A stretch of 64,000 nucleotides of DNA from Methylobacillus flagellatus_A (lineage in GTDB: Bacteria; Pseudomonadota; Gammaproteobacteria; Burkholderiales; Methylophilaceae): the NCBI RefSeq assembly GCF_031344055.1, contig NZ_JADBEN010000002.1, one strand, 5' to 3'. Of the stretch, positions 27,030-35,952 are shown piece after piece. Every line of letters starts with the position of its first letter. Within the stretch, counting starts at the first letter, position 1. The notes beneath the pieces were generated by a model. It had not been told where the DNA came from. It searched no databases and saw nothing but the letters and a program-made list of their open reading frames with translations. The position numbers and the translations under genes were made by a program.

Positions 27030-27476
27030 ATGCAAGTTATTCTGTTGGAAAAAGTAGTTAACCTGGGCAACCTCGGTGACATCGTCAAGGTGAAGGACGG
27101 CTATGGCCGCAATTTCCTGATCCCTCAAGGCAAGGCAAAGCGTGCGACCGAAGCCAACAAGGCCGAGTTCGAGGCGCGTCGTGCGGAGCTGGAAAAGCAA
27201 CAGGCCGAGCAATTGGCTGCTGCGCAGAAGCGTGGCGAGAAGCTGGCTGGCTTCCTGTTGCAAGTTACTCAGAAGGCTGGCGTCGACGGCCGCTTGTTCG
27301 GGTCTGTGACCAATGGCGATATCGCTGAAGCGCTGACTGCTCAGGGCTTCGAAGTTTCTAAATCCGAAGTGCGCTTGCCAGAAGGTCCGCTCAAGGCGAT
27401 TGGCGACCACCAGATCAGCATCGCGCTGCACCACGATGTTGTTGTCGAGATCACTGTTTCCGTGCTCGGCGAGTAA
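27030..27476 (+). CDS. rplI: 50S ribosomal protein bL9
   Basis: 148 residues. The N-terminal domain MQVILLEKVVNLGNLGDIV with KDGYGRNFLIPQGKA is diagnostic. A long connecting helix (about 40-75, rich in Ala, Glu, Lys) leads to the C-terminal domain. bL9 binds 23S rRNA near the L1 stalk and helps keep the reading frame. Last gene of the ribosomal operon, followed by a terminator. Confidence 0.97.
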   Translation: MQVILLEKVVNLGNLGDIVKVKDGYGRNFLIPQGKAKRATEANKAEFEARRAELEKQQAEQLAAAQKRGEKLAGFLLQVTQKAGVDGRLFGSVTNGDIAEALTAQGFEVSKSEVRLPEGPLKAIGDHQISIALHHDVVVEITVSVLGE

Positions 27477-27502
27477 TACTGCATTCGGCTTTCAAGCCAT
27501 CG

Positions 27503-27528
27503 AAAGGGCTGCCATCGGCAGCCCTTTT
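27503..27528 (+). terminator. intrinsic terminator after rplI
   Basis: An 11-bp stem AAAGGGCTGCC / GGCAGCCCTTT with loop ATC, followed by a short T-run. Confidence 0.88.
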
Positions 27529-27599
27529 GTTTTGAAGATTCCAGCGCATATTGCCGAGAACGGGCAACCAACCCGCAAGCCTAATTGTTATAATGCGCC

Positions 27600-28988
27600 A
27601 TGGCTGACGACACACTAGAATCCCTGAAACTTCCCCCGCATTCCGTAGAGGCGGAGCAATCAGTATTGGGCGGCCTGCTGCTTGAAAATGAGGCGATGGA
27701 CCGCATTGCCGATATCCTCGGCGCCGACGATTTCTACCGGCACGATCATAAGTTGATCTTCCAGCATATCAGCCGCTTGTTCGAGCGCAGCAGGCCGGCC
27801 GATATCGTGACCGTGGCCGAGTCGCTGGAGAATTCGGCCGAGCTTTCCAGCGTAGGCGGGCTGGCATACCTCGCGGCATTGGCGCAGAACACGCCGACGG
27901 CGGCCAATATCCGCCGCTATGCCGAAATCGTGCGCGAGCGCTCGGTGATGCGCAAACTGGTCGAAGTCGGTTCCAATATTGCCGAGAGCGCCTACAACCC
28001 CTTGGGACGCGACGCCCAGCAGCTGCTGGATGAGGCCGAAGCCAAGATTTTCCAGATTGCCGAAGGCGGCAAGCGCTCGACCCAGGGCTTCCTGGATATG
28101 AAGACCCTGTTGCCGCAAGTGGCGGACCGGATCGATTACCTTTACCAGCGCGACAACCACAGCGACGTCACAGGCATCCCCACTGGTTTTACCGACCTAG
28201 ACGGCATGACCTCGGGCATGCAGCCTGGCGACTTGATTATTGTCGCCGGGCGCCCATCCATGGGCAAGACCTCGTTCTCGCTCAATATTGCCGAGAATGT
28301 GGCCCTGGACACTGGCCTGCCTGTCGCCGTCTTCTCCATGGAAATGGGCGCAACGCAACTGGTGACCCGTATGATCGGCTCCATCGGTAAGCTGGACCAG
28401 CACCGCATGCGTAACGGCAACCTGGAGGACGAAGACTGGGTGCGCCTGACGACCGCCCTCGGCAAGCTGAACGAGGCGCCCATCTATATCGACGAAGGCG
28501 CCGGCCTGAGCTCATTCGAAGTGCGCGCGCGCGCGCGCCGCCTGCACCGGCAAGTGGGCAAGCTGGGCCTGATCGTGATCGACTATTTGCAGTTGATGAC
28601 AGGCACTTCCTCCGGCGGCGGCAGGAGCGAGAACCGCGCCACGGAAATTTCCGAAATCTCGCGCTCGCTCAAGGCCCTGGCAAAGGAGCTGGACGTGCCC
28701 CTGATCGCCTTGTCCCAGCTCAACCGCAGCGTGGAGCAGCGCCCTGACAAGCGCCCGGTCATGTCGGACTTGCGCGAGTCCGGCGCGATCGAGCAGGATG
28801 CCGACTTGATCCTGTTCATTTACCGGGACCAGGTATACAACCCGGACAGCCCGGACAAGGGCACCGCCGAGATCATCATCGCCAAGCAGCGTAACGGCCC
28901 GATTGGCCGCGTGCGCCTGACCTTCCTGGGCGAAAACACCCGCTTCGAGAATTTCGTGGGGCAATACCACGACAACTATGACGAGTAA
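27600..28988 (+). CDS. dnaB: replicative DNA helicase DnaB
   Basis: 462 residues. The hexameric helicase unwinds the replication fork and recruits primase. The N-terminal domain (about 10-110) begins with PPHSVEAEQSVLGG. The RecA-like motor has Walker A GRPSMGKTS (about 218), a Walker B segment LIVIDYLQLM (about 322) and the IALSQLNRSVEQR arginine-finger region. No intein is present. The gene begins a run with alr and radA; alr starts 2 bases after its stop. Confidence 0.97.
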   Translation: MADDTLESLKLPPHSVEAEQSVLGGLLLENEAMDRIADILGADDFYRHDHKLIFQHISRLFERSRPADIVTVAESLENSAELSSVGGLAYLAALAQNTPTAANIRRYAEIVRERSVMRKLVEVGSNIAESAYNPLGRDAQQLLDEAEAKIFQIAEGGKRSTQGFLDMKTLLPQVADRIDYLYQRDNHSDVTGIPTGFTDLDGMTSGMQPGDLIIVAGRPSMGKTSFSLNIAENVALDTGLPVAVFSMEMGATQLVTRMIGSIGKLDQHRMRNGNLEDEDWVRLTTALGKLNEAPIYIDEGAGLSSFEVRARARRLHRQVGKLGLIVIDYLQLMTGTSSGGGRSENRATEISEISRSLKALAKELDVPLIALSQLNRSVEQRPDKRPVMSDLRESGAIEQDADLILFIYRDQVYNPDSPDKGTAEIIIAKQRNGPIGRVRLTFLGENTRFENFVGQYHDNYDE

Positions 28989-28990
28989 GC

Positions 28991-30064
28991 ATGCGTGCGA
29001 CCAAAGCGACGATTGACCTGGGCGCGTTGCGCCATAACCTGAATCTTGTGCGCGAGCGTGCGCCGGGCTCCAAGGTGCTGGCCGTGGTCAAGGCGGATGC
29101 TTATGGCCACGGGCTGTTGCGGGCAGCGCCAGGCCTGGAAGACGCCGACGGCTTCGGCGTGTTGCGCCTGGGCGAGGCCCTGGCCTTGCGCGAAGCCGGT
29201 TATAGCCAACGCTTGCTGCTGTTGGAGGGAGTGTTCGGCACGGATGAGCTCGATGCCGTCGCCCAGCACGACATCAGCATTGCCGTGCACAACGAGCGGC
29301 AGCTCGCCATGCTGGAGGAGAGGGCGGGCGCGCCCGCCAAGCCTATCTCGGTATTCCTCAAGATGAACAGCGGCATGAACCGGCTGGGATTCAAGCCGCA
29401 GGCCTACAAACAAGCCTTGCAGCGTCTGGAGGCTTGCCCTGTGGTGGCAGGCGTCAGCTTGATGACGCATTTCGCGACAGCGGACGACGAGCAAGGCATC
29501 GCCGGGCAACTCGATGTATTTGATGCTGCGACGGCTGGCTTGAGCCATCCCATCAGCCTGGCCAATTCCGCTGCCATTTTGCGGTTCCCGGAGGCGCATC
29601 GAGACTGGGTGAGGCCGGGCATCGTATTGTACGGCGCATCGCCGGTATCGGGCATCGGCGCGGCCAGTTTCGGGTTGCGGCCCGCGATGCGCTTCACTAG
29701 CGAAGTGATCGCTGTGCAAACGCTGGAGGCCGGGGATATCCTCGGATACGGCGCGCGTTTCACCGCAACGCAGACAACCAGGGTCGCCATCGTCGCCTGC
29801 GGCTATGCGGACGGATATCCGCGCCATGCGCCCAACGGCACGCCCATCGCGGTTGGCGGGCAGCTCACGCAAACCCTGGGACGCGTCTCCATGGATATGC
29901 TGTTTGCGGATATTACCCAGCTACCCGATGCCGGCATCGGCAGCGAGGTGGAGCTCTGGGGCGAAACGGTGCCGGTGGATGCGGTTGCCGAGGCTGCAGG
30001 CACGGTAGGGTACGAGTTGTTGTGCGCGGTGGCGCCGCGCGTGGTGTTCAAGGTGACAGGCTGA
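28991..30064 (+). CDS. alr: alanine racemase
   Basis: 357 residues. It converts L- to D-alanine for peptidoglycan. The PLP-binding Lys is in VVKADAYGHG (about 35), an N-terminal TIM barrel follows, and the second catalytic residue is the Tyr in CGYADGYPRH (about 257). It directly follows dnaB by 2 bases and overlaps radA by one base (TGATG), so the three are probably co-transcribed. Confidence 0.95.
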   Translation: MRATKATIDLGALRHNLNLVRERAPGSKVLAVVKADAYGHGLLRAAPGLEDADGFGVLRLGEALALREAGYSQRLLLLEGVFGTDELDAVAQHDISIAVHNERQLAMLEERAGAPAKPISVFLKMNSGMNRLGFKPQAYKQALQRLEACPVVAGVSLMTHFATADDEQGIAGQLDVFDAATAGLSHPISLANSAAILRFPEAHRDWVRPGIVLYGASPVSGIGAASFGLRPAMRFTSEVIAVQTLEAGDILGYGARFTATQTTRVAIVACGYADGYPRHAPNGTPIAVGGQLTQTLGRVSMDMLFADITQLPDAGIGSEVELWGETVPVDAVAEAAGTVGYELLCAVAPRVVFKVTG

Positions 30065-31425
30065 TGGCGAAGGCAAAGACGGTTTATAGCTGCACCGAGT
30101 GCGGCGGGCAAACCCCGAAGTGGCAAGGGCAATGCCCCTCGTGCATGGCATGGAATACGCTGGTCGAAAGCGTGGTAGAAGCTGCCCCTAGCCAGAACCG
30201 CTATGCCGCGCTTGCCCAGTCCAGCGGCTTGCAGAAACTGGCCGATGTCGAGGCTGCGGACGTGCCGCGCCACCCGACCGGCATTCATGAGTTCGATCGC
30301 GTCCTGGGCGGAGGTCTGGTGCCGGGCGGCGTGGTGCTCATTGGGGGAGATCCCGGCATCGGCAAGTCCACCTTGCTATTGCAGACCTTGTGCCATATCG
30401 GCAGCATGCGCAAGGCTCTTTACGTTTCGGGCGAAGAGTCCGCGCAGCAGATCGCCATGCGCGCCAAGCGCCTGGGGCTTGACGCCGGCCCGGTCGAACT
30501 GTTGGCGGAAATCAGCCTGGAAAAAATACTGGCTATCTTGCAGCAACATAAGCCCGAAGTAGCCGTCATCGACTCGATACAAACCATGTATTCCGAGGCC
30601 TTGCAGTCTGCGCCCGGTTCCGTGGCGCAAGTCCGGGAATGTTCCGCGCAGCTGACGCGTTTTGCCAAGCAGGCGGGCGTGACCATGATCCTGGTCGGCC
30701 ATGTCACCAAGGAAGGCTCGCTCGCAGGGCCGCGCGTGCTGGAGCATATAGTCGACACCGTACTGTATTTCGAAGGGGACCAGAACTCTAGCTTCCGGCT
30801 GGTGCGCGCCTTCAAGAACCGTTTTGGCGCCGTGAACGAGCTGGGCGTGTTCGCCATGACCGAGAAGGGACTGCGCGAGGTCAGCAATCCCTCGGCATTG
30901 TTCCTTTCACACCATGCAGAGCAGGTCGCAGGCTCATGCATCACCGTGACGCAGGAAGGCAGCAGGCCGCTCCTGGTGGAAGTGCAGGCACTGGTGGACG
31001 AGGCGCATGCGCCCAATCCCAAGCGCCTATGCGTCGGCCTGGAGCAGAACCGGCTTGCCATGCTGCTGGCCGTCCTGCACCGCCATGCCGGCGTAGCCTG
31101 CTTTGACCAGGACGTGTTCATCAATGCCGTCGGGGGCGTCAGGATCAGCGAGCCCGCCGTGGACCTCGCGGTGCTGCTTGCGATTGTCTCCTCGCTGAAA
31201 AACAAACCCCTGAACAATAAATTGATCGTGTTCGGCGAGGTCGGCCTGGCAGGCGAGGTCCGCCCGGTACAGCGCGGCCAGGAACGCCTGCGGGAGGCTG
31301 CCAAGCTAGGTTTCACCCATGCGATTGTCCCCAAGTCCAATTTGCCCAAGCAGGCAATTGAAGGCTTGGACGTCAAAGGCGTGGAGCGTCTTGATCAAGC
31401 CTTGCAGCTATTGCGTAACGGATGA
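30064..31425 (+). CDS. radA: DNA repair protein RadA
   Basis: 453 residues from the ATG that overlaps the alr stop by one base. A RecA paralog that drives branch migration during recombination repair. Seen: an N-terminal C4 zinc finger (CTECGGQTPKWQGQCPSC), Walker A GGDPGIGKST (about 96), the RadA-specific motif KNRFGAVNE (about 256), and a C-terminal Lon-protease-like domain (about 290-450) without protease residues. Last gene of the dnaB-alr-radA group. Confidence 0.96.
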   Translation: MAKAKTVYSCTECGGQTPKWQGQCPSCMAWNTLVESVVEAAPSQNRYAALAQSSGLQKLADVEAADVPRHPTGIHEFDRVLGGGLVPGGVVLIGGDPGIGKSTLLLQTLCHIGSMRKALYVSGEESAQQIAMRAKRLGLDAGPVELLAEISLEKILAILQQHKPEVAVIDSIQTMYSEALQSAPGSVAQVRECSAQLTRFAKQAGVTMILVGHVTKEGSLAGPRVLEHIVDTVLYFEGDQNSSFRLVRAFKNRFGAVNELGVFAMTEKGLREVSNPSALFLSHHAEQVAGSCITVTQEGSRPLLVEVQALVDEAHAPNPKRLCVGLEQNRLAMLLAVLHRHAGVACFDQDVFINAVGGVRISEPAVDLAVLLAIVSSLKNKPLNNKLIVFGEVGLAGEVRPVQRGQERLREAAKLGFTHAIVPKSNLPKQAIEGLDVKGVERLDQALQLLRNG

Positions 31426-31547
31426 CTGTGGCTGCGGCCTGTTATAACCTGATGATTTGGTATGGGTAAATGGAGTATTGCCCAAAAATTGTAACCGTCT
31501 GCAATTGACTGGATCGTAAAAAATACGCGTTTTCTTGGGCAAAACGC

Positions 31548-31577
31548 TTGGTCTGCGCCGGAGATTTAATATATAAT
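31548..31577 (+). promoter_or_regulatory. promoter of tRNA-Ser(GGA)
   Basis: TTGGTC (31548-31553), 18 bases, consensus TATAAT (31572-31577). The mature tRNA 5' end lies 16 bases further on. Confidence 0.6.
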
Positions 31578-31592
31578 CCGGCCTCGTTTTGC

Positions 31593-31682
31593 GGAGAGGT
31601 GGATGAGTGGTTTAAGTCACCACCCTGGAAAGGTGGCACAGGGGCAACTCTGTCGAGGGTTCGAATCCCTCCCTCTCCGCCA
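31593..31682 (+). tRNA. tRNA-Ser (anticodon GGA)
   Basis: 90 bases including encoded CCA. Acceptor stem GGAGAGG/CCTCTCC, anticodon stem CCACC/GGTGG around the loop CTGGAAA with anticodon GGA at 31627-31629, a long variable arm (class II tRNA) and a T arm GAGGG-TTCGAAT-CCCTC. It reads UCC/UCU serine codons. A terminator-like hairpin follows. Confidence 0.97.
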
Positions 31683-31692
31683 GCATTGTTCG

Positions 31693-31716
31693 AAACCCCG
31701 ATAGGTCGGGGTTTTT
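31693..31716 (+). terminator. terminator of the tRNA-Ser gene
   Basis: A 9-bp stem AAACCCCGA / TCGGGGTTT with a 4-base loop, running into TTTTT, 10 bases after the tRNA 3' end. Confidence 0.9.
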
Positions 31717-31999
31717 GCATTTCTGGGCTATCAACTCAAGTGTTGATGTTGATGGCAACCCTCCAGACGTTCAATCCATACATCTCTTTGGCTAAATCGG
31801 TGACGATGCTCGCTGTGCGCCTGAATGATATTCCTACAGTTGTTTCAGTTATACCTGGCTTATTTTATTGCCAGGGCTCAAGCATTATTTCATGCAGCAT
31901 AACTCTTAGGCGAATACCGTTTTCTAGGCTGTTGGAGCATGATTCCTGGCTTAATAGAAAACGCTTTCTCCATTCACTCACTAACAAGGAGTACTGATT
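31717..31999. other. gene-free stretch before the repeat protein gene
   Basis: No supported reading frame. It must carry the promoter of the secreted repeat protein gene. No clear consensus promoter was found by eye. Confidence 0.4.
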
Positions 32000-32527
32000 A
32001 TGAGAGCAAGCCTTTTAGTATTACTGGCTTTAACAGTTGCATACCCGGCGGCAGCCGATATGGTTGAAGACAATATTCTCATTGCAGGCGCAGCAGGAAC
32101 AGGCGCAGCAGGAACAGGCGCAGCAGGAACAGGCGCAGCAGGAACAGGCGCAGCAGGAACAGGTGCGGCAGGAACAGGTGCGGCAGGAACAGGTGCGGCA
32201 GGAACAGGTGCGGCAGGAACAGGTGCGGCAGGAACAGGTGCGGCAGGTACCTCGCCTAGTACTTCCCCAAGTACTTCACCCGGCGGTACAACAGGTACAA
32301 CAGGTACAACAGGTACAACAGGTACAACAGGTACAACAGGTACAACAGGTACGGGCGTTCAAGGGTCGCCAGGGGATCCGACCAATACAGGGTCGCCAAA
32401 CAGGCCGGGAACACCGCCAGGCACTCCTCCCGGCGCACCTATAGGCACCCCCTCCAGTCCTGGCTCCACTTTTGATAACGGGGCAGACCCTTACGGGCAA
32501 GGTAACGGAGGAAGGGTTGGGCCTTGA
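32000..32527 (+). CDS. secreted low-complexity (collagen-like) repeat protein
   Basis: 175 residues with a signal peptide (about 1-19, ending AAA). The mature protein is almost entirely repetitive: 11 copies of GAAGT (about 30-84), three SPST-like units, 7 copies of GTT, then a Gly/Pro-rich tail (GTPPGTPPGAPIGTP) with Gly-X-Y spacing like bacterial collagens. No enzymatic domain and no anchor motif. AAGGAG lies 8 bases before the ATG. It is probably a surface or matrix protein; function unknown. The units are whole codons, so copy number can change without frameshift. Confidence 0.75.
   Translation: MRASLLVLLALTVAYPAAADMVEDNILIAGAAGTGAAGTGAAGTGAAGTGAAGTGAAGTGAAGTGAAGTGAAGTGAAGTGAAGTSPSTSPSTSPGGTTGTTGTTGTTGTTGTTGTTGTGVQGSPGDPTNTGSPNRPGTPPGTPPGAPIGTPSSPGSTFDNGADPYGQGNGGRVGP
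32087..32251 (+). repeat. 15-bp tandem repeat, 11 units
   Basis: The first five units are identical (GGCGCAGCAGGAACA). The next five are a second identical variant (GGTGCGGCAGGAACA), and the eleventh ends GGTACC. The block structure shows recent expansion of two sub-types. Confidence 0.95.
32285..32347 (+). repeat. 9-bp tandem repeat, 7 units
   Basis: Seven identical copies of GGTACAACA encoding Gly-Thr-Thr, within the same coding sequence as the 15-bp array. Confidence 0.95.
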
Positions 32528-32556
32528 TGAAAATTGAATAGTGTTTGTTGGGACCA

Positions 32557-32591
32557 ATAACCCGCCTTGATACGGATCGAGGCGGGTTATT
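32557..32591. terminator. terminator between the repeat protein gene and the secretion locus
   Basis: A 12-bp stem AATAACCCGCCT / AGGCGGGTTATT. It separates the plus-strand repeat protein gene from the end of the long minus-strand secretion locus and can serve both. Confidence 0.85.
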
Positions 32592-32623
32592 TCATTTAAA
32601 CAGCTTTGTTCGCTCTTCTCGTG

Positions 32624-33118
32624 TTATTCGAGTCCCATGGCTGTGCTGTTGTCTGTCTCAGGCATGTAGGCAAATATCCAGTCTATATAGGCTTTTTTCT
32701 TTTCGAATTCCTGATAGGGCGGCGGGAAGTTCCGGGTTTTGAAAGGGCGTTCGCCCGAGAGGCTATATATGCCCATGATGCCGCCGCTAGGCGCGTAAAG
32801 CAGGCCCCAGCCTTCCCTTTGCGTGACGGGGTCGATATAGAGTTTGCGCAAATGGCGTTGCGGGGTGGGGAAGCGGTTGTCCTTCAATAGCGAGTCCAAT
32901 GTAGGCGGAAACTGTTTTACCATGCCGGGAGACTGGTTGTAATAGGACCCGATGGCTTTGCGTATGGTGTCACCTACCTTCATCAGCTCTTGTTCGCGCT
33001 CGCGCCGCTGCATGTCGCTCCAGCGGTTTCCCGCTTCAGCCAGGGCCAAGCCCATGAGGATGATCACAAGCAGCGCGCCCATCAGCGCCATGCCTTGCTG
33101 TCGCCTACCATTCGGCAT
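32624..33118 (-). CDS. atypical pseudopilin lacking the +5 Glu
   Basis: 164 residues from ATG 33118 (a longer frame would run through the upstream gene). The N-terminus GRRQQG|MALMGALLVIILMGLALAEAG is a prepilin leader with a cleavage Gly and hydrophobic helix. The residue at +5 is Gly, not the Glu shared by major and most minor pseudopilins. Among type II pseudopilins only GspK-type tip proteins normally lack it. The globular part (about 35-164) has GWGLLYAPSGGIMGIYS, reminiscent of GspG-like folds. It is the last gene of the 26-kb locus and overlaps the preceding pseudopilin gene by 14 bases. The tip role is inference. Confidence 0.7.
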   Translation of the reverse strand: MPNGRRQQGMALMGALLVIILMGLALAEAGNRWSDMQRREREQELMKVGDTIRKAIGSYYNQSPGMVKQFPPTLDSLLKDNRFPTPQRHLRKLYIDPVTQREGWGLLYAPSGGIMGIYSLSGERPFKTRNFPPPYQEFEKKKAYIDWIFAYMPETDNSTAMGLE

Positions 33119-33515
33119 AGTAGCTCCCGTCCGCGGCCATGGCCTCCGAGCCGCTGCGGATGTCGTATATTTCGCCCGGGATATTGGCATCCTCAGGCGG
33201 CACCAGCATCCAGGTCTCGGCGCTTTCGGTAATGGGGTCTTCCGGGATCGCGCGCAGGTACTTGCGTTCCACCAGGTCGTACAGGGTATCGGGATAACGC
33301 CCGGTATCGCTATAGAACTTGTCGATGGCGTCGCGCATGACGATGAGGTCATGCTTGAGAGAGTTTTCGCGGGCGCGGTCTATGCTGGAGAAGTAGCGCG
33401 GCGTGACCAGGCTCAGCAGCGTGGCGATGATGGCGAGTACCACCAGCACTTCGATCAGGGTGAATCCCAGTATCCTTGCTGTTTTTTGTCCTGGACTTGG
33501 CCGCATGCTCACCAT
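33105..33515 (-). CDS. type II secretion pseudopilin (GspG-like)
   Basis: 136 residues. The leader ends at ARILG|FTLIEVLVVLAIIATLLS, a class III prepilin signal with Glu at +5. The remainder resembles GspG-type pseudopilins (MRDAIDKFYSDTGRYPDTL, ...AIPEDPIT). An ATG three codons downstream is also possible. It overlaps its neighbours on both sides, as do most genes here. It is a building block of the periplasmic pseudopilus that pushes substrates through the secretin; processing needs a prepilin peptidase not encoded in the window. Confidence 0.83.
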   Translation of the reverse strand: MVSMRPSPGQKTARILGFTLIEVLVVLAIIATLLSLVTPRYFSSIDRARENSLKHDLIVMRDAIDKFYSDTGRYPDTLYDLVERKYLRAIPEDPITESAETWMLVPPEDANIPGEIYDIRSGSEAMAADGSYYAEW

Positions 33516-33994
33516 TCCCGGTACGGCTGCTGGTTGAGCCCGGTATCGCCGGAGAGGGAGTAGACGTCGTAGACGTCCTCGCCCTCGGCAGGCTCCTCGA
33601 ACGAGCTGGCATAGCTGCGCTTGCCCCAGGTGGCTTCATTCGGCAGCTCGGGATCGGAGGCGAACGGGTCGCGCGGAATGCTGCGCAGGAAATGAATTTT
33701 CCGTTTCTTGGGGTCGCGCGGGTTTTCCACGCCCTGCACCAGGATTTGCAGGCTGGGAGGGTAGCCGGATTGGCCGGGAGTTTTCTTGATCAGGCCGTCA
33801 TCCACGGCTTTCTTGTAAGCGTCGATCGCATCGCGCAATTGCCAGAGGTGGCGCTTGAGCTCCTGTTCCTTGGCGCGCTTGGCCGTCACCTGCATCACGG
33901 GCGCGGCCGAGCTGAGGATCAGCGCCAGCAGCACCAGCGCCACCATGAGCTCGATCAACGTAAAGCCGTAAGATGTTTTTAAGGACTGCTTCAT
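33509..33994 (-). CDS. type II secretion pseudopilin (minor)
   Basis: 161 residues. Leader and helix SYG|FTLIELMVALVLLALILSS with Glu +5. The soluble part has LRDAIDAYKKAVDDG and IPRDPFAS, typical of the GspG/PulG fold, with an insert at about 85-115. It overlaps the secretin gene by 4 bases (ATGA) and the next pseudopilin by 7. Confidence 0.82.
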   Translation of the reverse strand: MKQSLKTSYGFTLIELMVALVLLALILSSAAPVMQVTAKRAKEQELKRHLWQLRDAIDAYKKAVDDGLIKKTPGQSGYPPSLQILVQGVENPRDPKKRKIHFLRSIPRDPFASDPELPNEATWGKRSYASSFEEPAEGEDVYDVYSLSGDTGLNQQPYREW

Positions 33995-35952
33995 TGTCGC
34001 TCGTCCGGGCTCGCAATGTCTTCCACCGGACCCATGACCGATCCGGCAAAGGAGCGGTCCGACTCGGCGCGTTCGGCCTGGATTTCCTGCGGGGTCTTGA
34101 CCGGTGCAGCAGGTGCGGCTTGTGCGGTGACGGCGCCTGGTTCCGTGGCCCGGCCCGGCCTAGATGCGCTGCGGTCTATCCCGGCCGGGAAGGTCGTGTA
34201 GATGGCATTTTCCGGGGTGAGGTTGCTGATGATGCGAGGCGTTATAAACAGGGCGATCTCTTTCTTGCTCAGGTCGTTGTTATTGTTGTTGAACAGTTTG
34301 CCGACCAGCGGCAGCTTGGAAAGTCCCGGCACGCCGTTTGTGATCTTCTGTTCGTCGTTGCGCATCAGGCCGGCAAGGATTTGTGTTTCTCCATCCTTCA
34401 GTCGCAGGATGGTGCTGGCGTTGCGGGTGCCTATGGTATAGGTGACGGTGCCTGAGCTCGTCTCCATGCGGTCGGTCTGGTTGCTGACCTCCAGGCCAAT
34501 CTTGATCGATACTTCATCGCGCAGCAGGATGGTGGGCTCGACGTCGAGTTTGACCCCTACCTCGATGTAGTTCACCGTCTGCGATACGAAGCCGGTGGAG
34601 TTGGCGACGCTGGTGAGCACCGGGATGCGGTCGCCGACGTGTATCTTGGCTTTTTCACGGTTCTTGACGCGGATATGCGGGTTGGCCAGCAGGTTGGTGT
34701 CGGTATCCTGCTGCAGCAGGTTCAGTGCCAGCACCGGATCGCTGATGCTGAAGACGCCGAGGTTGGAATTGAAGTTCTTGAGCTCGTTGATGGTGAGCTT
34801 GCCTGGCGTGAGCGTGGTGGTGCCGTTGACGGTATCGCGACCCTGCACGCCGAGGCTGACATTGGTGGGATAGCGGATGCCGATGTTTTCCAGGCTGCGG
34901 CGGTTGATTTCCAGCACTTCGACCTCGAGCATGACTTCCGGCTCGGCCATGTCTTGCGACATGATGAGTTTTTCCGCGGTGCGGATCGCTTCCGGCGTAT
35001 CCCGCATCACCAGGGTGTTGAGCTTCTCGTCGATATAGATATCCTTGGTCTTCACCACGGTCTTGATCATGGCCATGAGCTTCTTGGCATCGGTGTTGCT
35101 CAGGTAGAAGCTGCGCACGAAGGTTTCCTGATATTCCTGGCTGCGGCTCAAGGGGTAGATCAGCAGAGTGTTGTCATTGAGCACTTTCTTGCCGAGCTGG
35201 TTGCTCGCAAGGATGACATCGATGGCTTCCTCGATCGGCGTATTGCGCAGGAAAACGCTGGTGCGCTGGTCGCTGCGCAGTTCCTGGTCGTAGGTGAAGT
35301 TGATCGCGGCGGCCTGCGAGATGAACTCGAACACCGACTTGATGGTGACGTCCTTGAACTCCAAGGAAATGGGACGCTTGAAGGATGAGCGGATGTGGGG
35401 CGGGTTCACCACCTTGTCCATGCGTTTCTGCTCGATCTGCTCGAACAGGGCGCGCGCGCTGCGGTTGCTGGAGTCTTCCGCCAGCACGGTGCGGGCCAGG
35501 TTCTGCGCGCCTTCCCAGTCCTGCTTGGCGAGCAGTTCGTCGGCGCGCTGCATCATGGCGTCGTGCGTGGTGGCGATGCGCATCTGCTGAATGCCGTTCT
35601 GCGCACGCTGGTTCTGGCTGTCGAGTTCGAGCACGCGCCGGTAGGCGATGTCGGCTTCGCCCCAGCGCTTTTGCTGCTTGAGCTGGTCTGCCTCCTTGAG
35701 AAGGATGGCAAGCTGGATGTCCTGCTGCTGCTTGAGATAGTTGCGGTATTCCGGATTGTCGGGGAAGGTGCGCACCAGGCTCTTGAGCCGCTCTATCCCG
35801 GCTTCGACCTGTCCGGCGTTGATCATGTCCCTGGCTTGCTGGAACTCCAGGTTGGTCTGGTTCTGCCGCATTTCCGTGCCGGAGCAGGCGGCCAGCATGA
35901 TCGCGATAAATACCGCGCTGAATTTCAGGCTTGCGTGCGATGTGGTGTTCAA
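33991..35952 (-). CDS. outer membrane lipoprotein secretin (GspD/PilQ/MshL-like)
   Basis: 653 residues. Signal peptide with lipobox LAACSG, so it is a lipoprotein. About 30-185 contains TPR-like helical repeats (LKQQKRWGEADIAYRRVLEL), then a secretin N0-type domain (ISLEFKDVTIKSVFEFISQ, about 205) and an N1/N3-like KH domain (VRSFYLSNTDAKKLMAMI). The C-terminal secretin barrel (about 340-580) includes the conserved VGDRIPVLT and LPLVGKLFN stretches. The last 70 residues are disordered. It forms the outer membrane gate of the secretion system. The N-terminal TPR part is not found in classical GspD and suggests it is a self-piloting variant. Confidence 0.88.
   Translation of the reverse strand: MNTTSHASLKFSAVFIAIMLAACSGTEMRQNQTNLEFQQARDMINAGQVEAGIERLKSLVRTFPDNPEYRNYLKQQQDIQLAILLKEADQLKQQKRWGEADIAYRRVLELDSQNQRAQNGIQQMRIATTHDAMMQRADELLAKQDWEGAQNLARTVLAEDSSNRSARALFEQIEQKRMDKVVNPPHIRSSFKRPISLEFKDVTIKSVFEFISQAAAINFTYDQELRSDQRTSVFLRNTPIEEAIDVILASNQLGKKVLNDNTLLIYPLSRSQEYQETFVRSFYLSNTDAKKLMAMIKTVVKTKDIYIDEKLNTLVMRDTPEAIRTAEKLIMSQDMAEPEVMLEVEVLEINRRSLENIGIRYPTNVSLGVQGRDTVNGTTTLTPGKLTINELKNFNSNLGVFSISDPVLALNLLQQDTDTNLLANPHIRVKNREKAKIHVGDRIPVLTSVANSTGFVSQTVNYIEVGVKLDVEPTILLRDEVSIKIGLEVSNQTDRMETSSGTVTYTIGTRNASTILRLKDGETQILAGLMRNDEQKITNGVPGLSKLPLVGKLFNNNNNDLSKKEIALFITPRIISNLTPENAIYTTFPAGIDRSASRPGRATEPGAVTAQAAPAAPVKTPQEIQAERAESDRSFAGSVMGPVEDIASPDERQ

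Noticed and set aside
28526..28545. CG dinucleotide run (Z-DNA-like or slippage site)
   Set aside because: It lies in dnaB and simply encodes consecutive Arg/Ala codons; the frame is intact.
31548..31997. Plus-strand open frame of about 149 codons over the tRNA
   Set aside because: It runs through tRNA-Ser and its terminator and has no start signals.
32087..32347. CRISPR array
   Set aside because: Repeats are contiguous 15- and 9-bp units without spacers and encode a protein.
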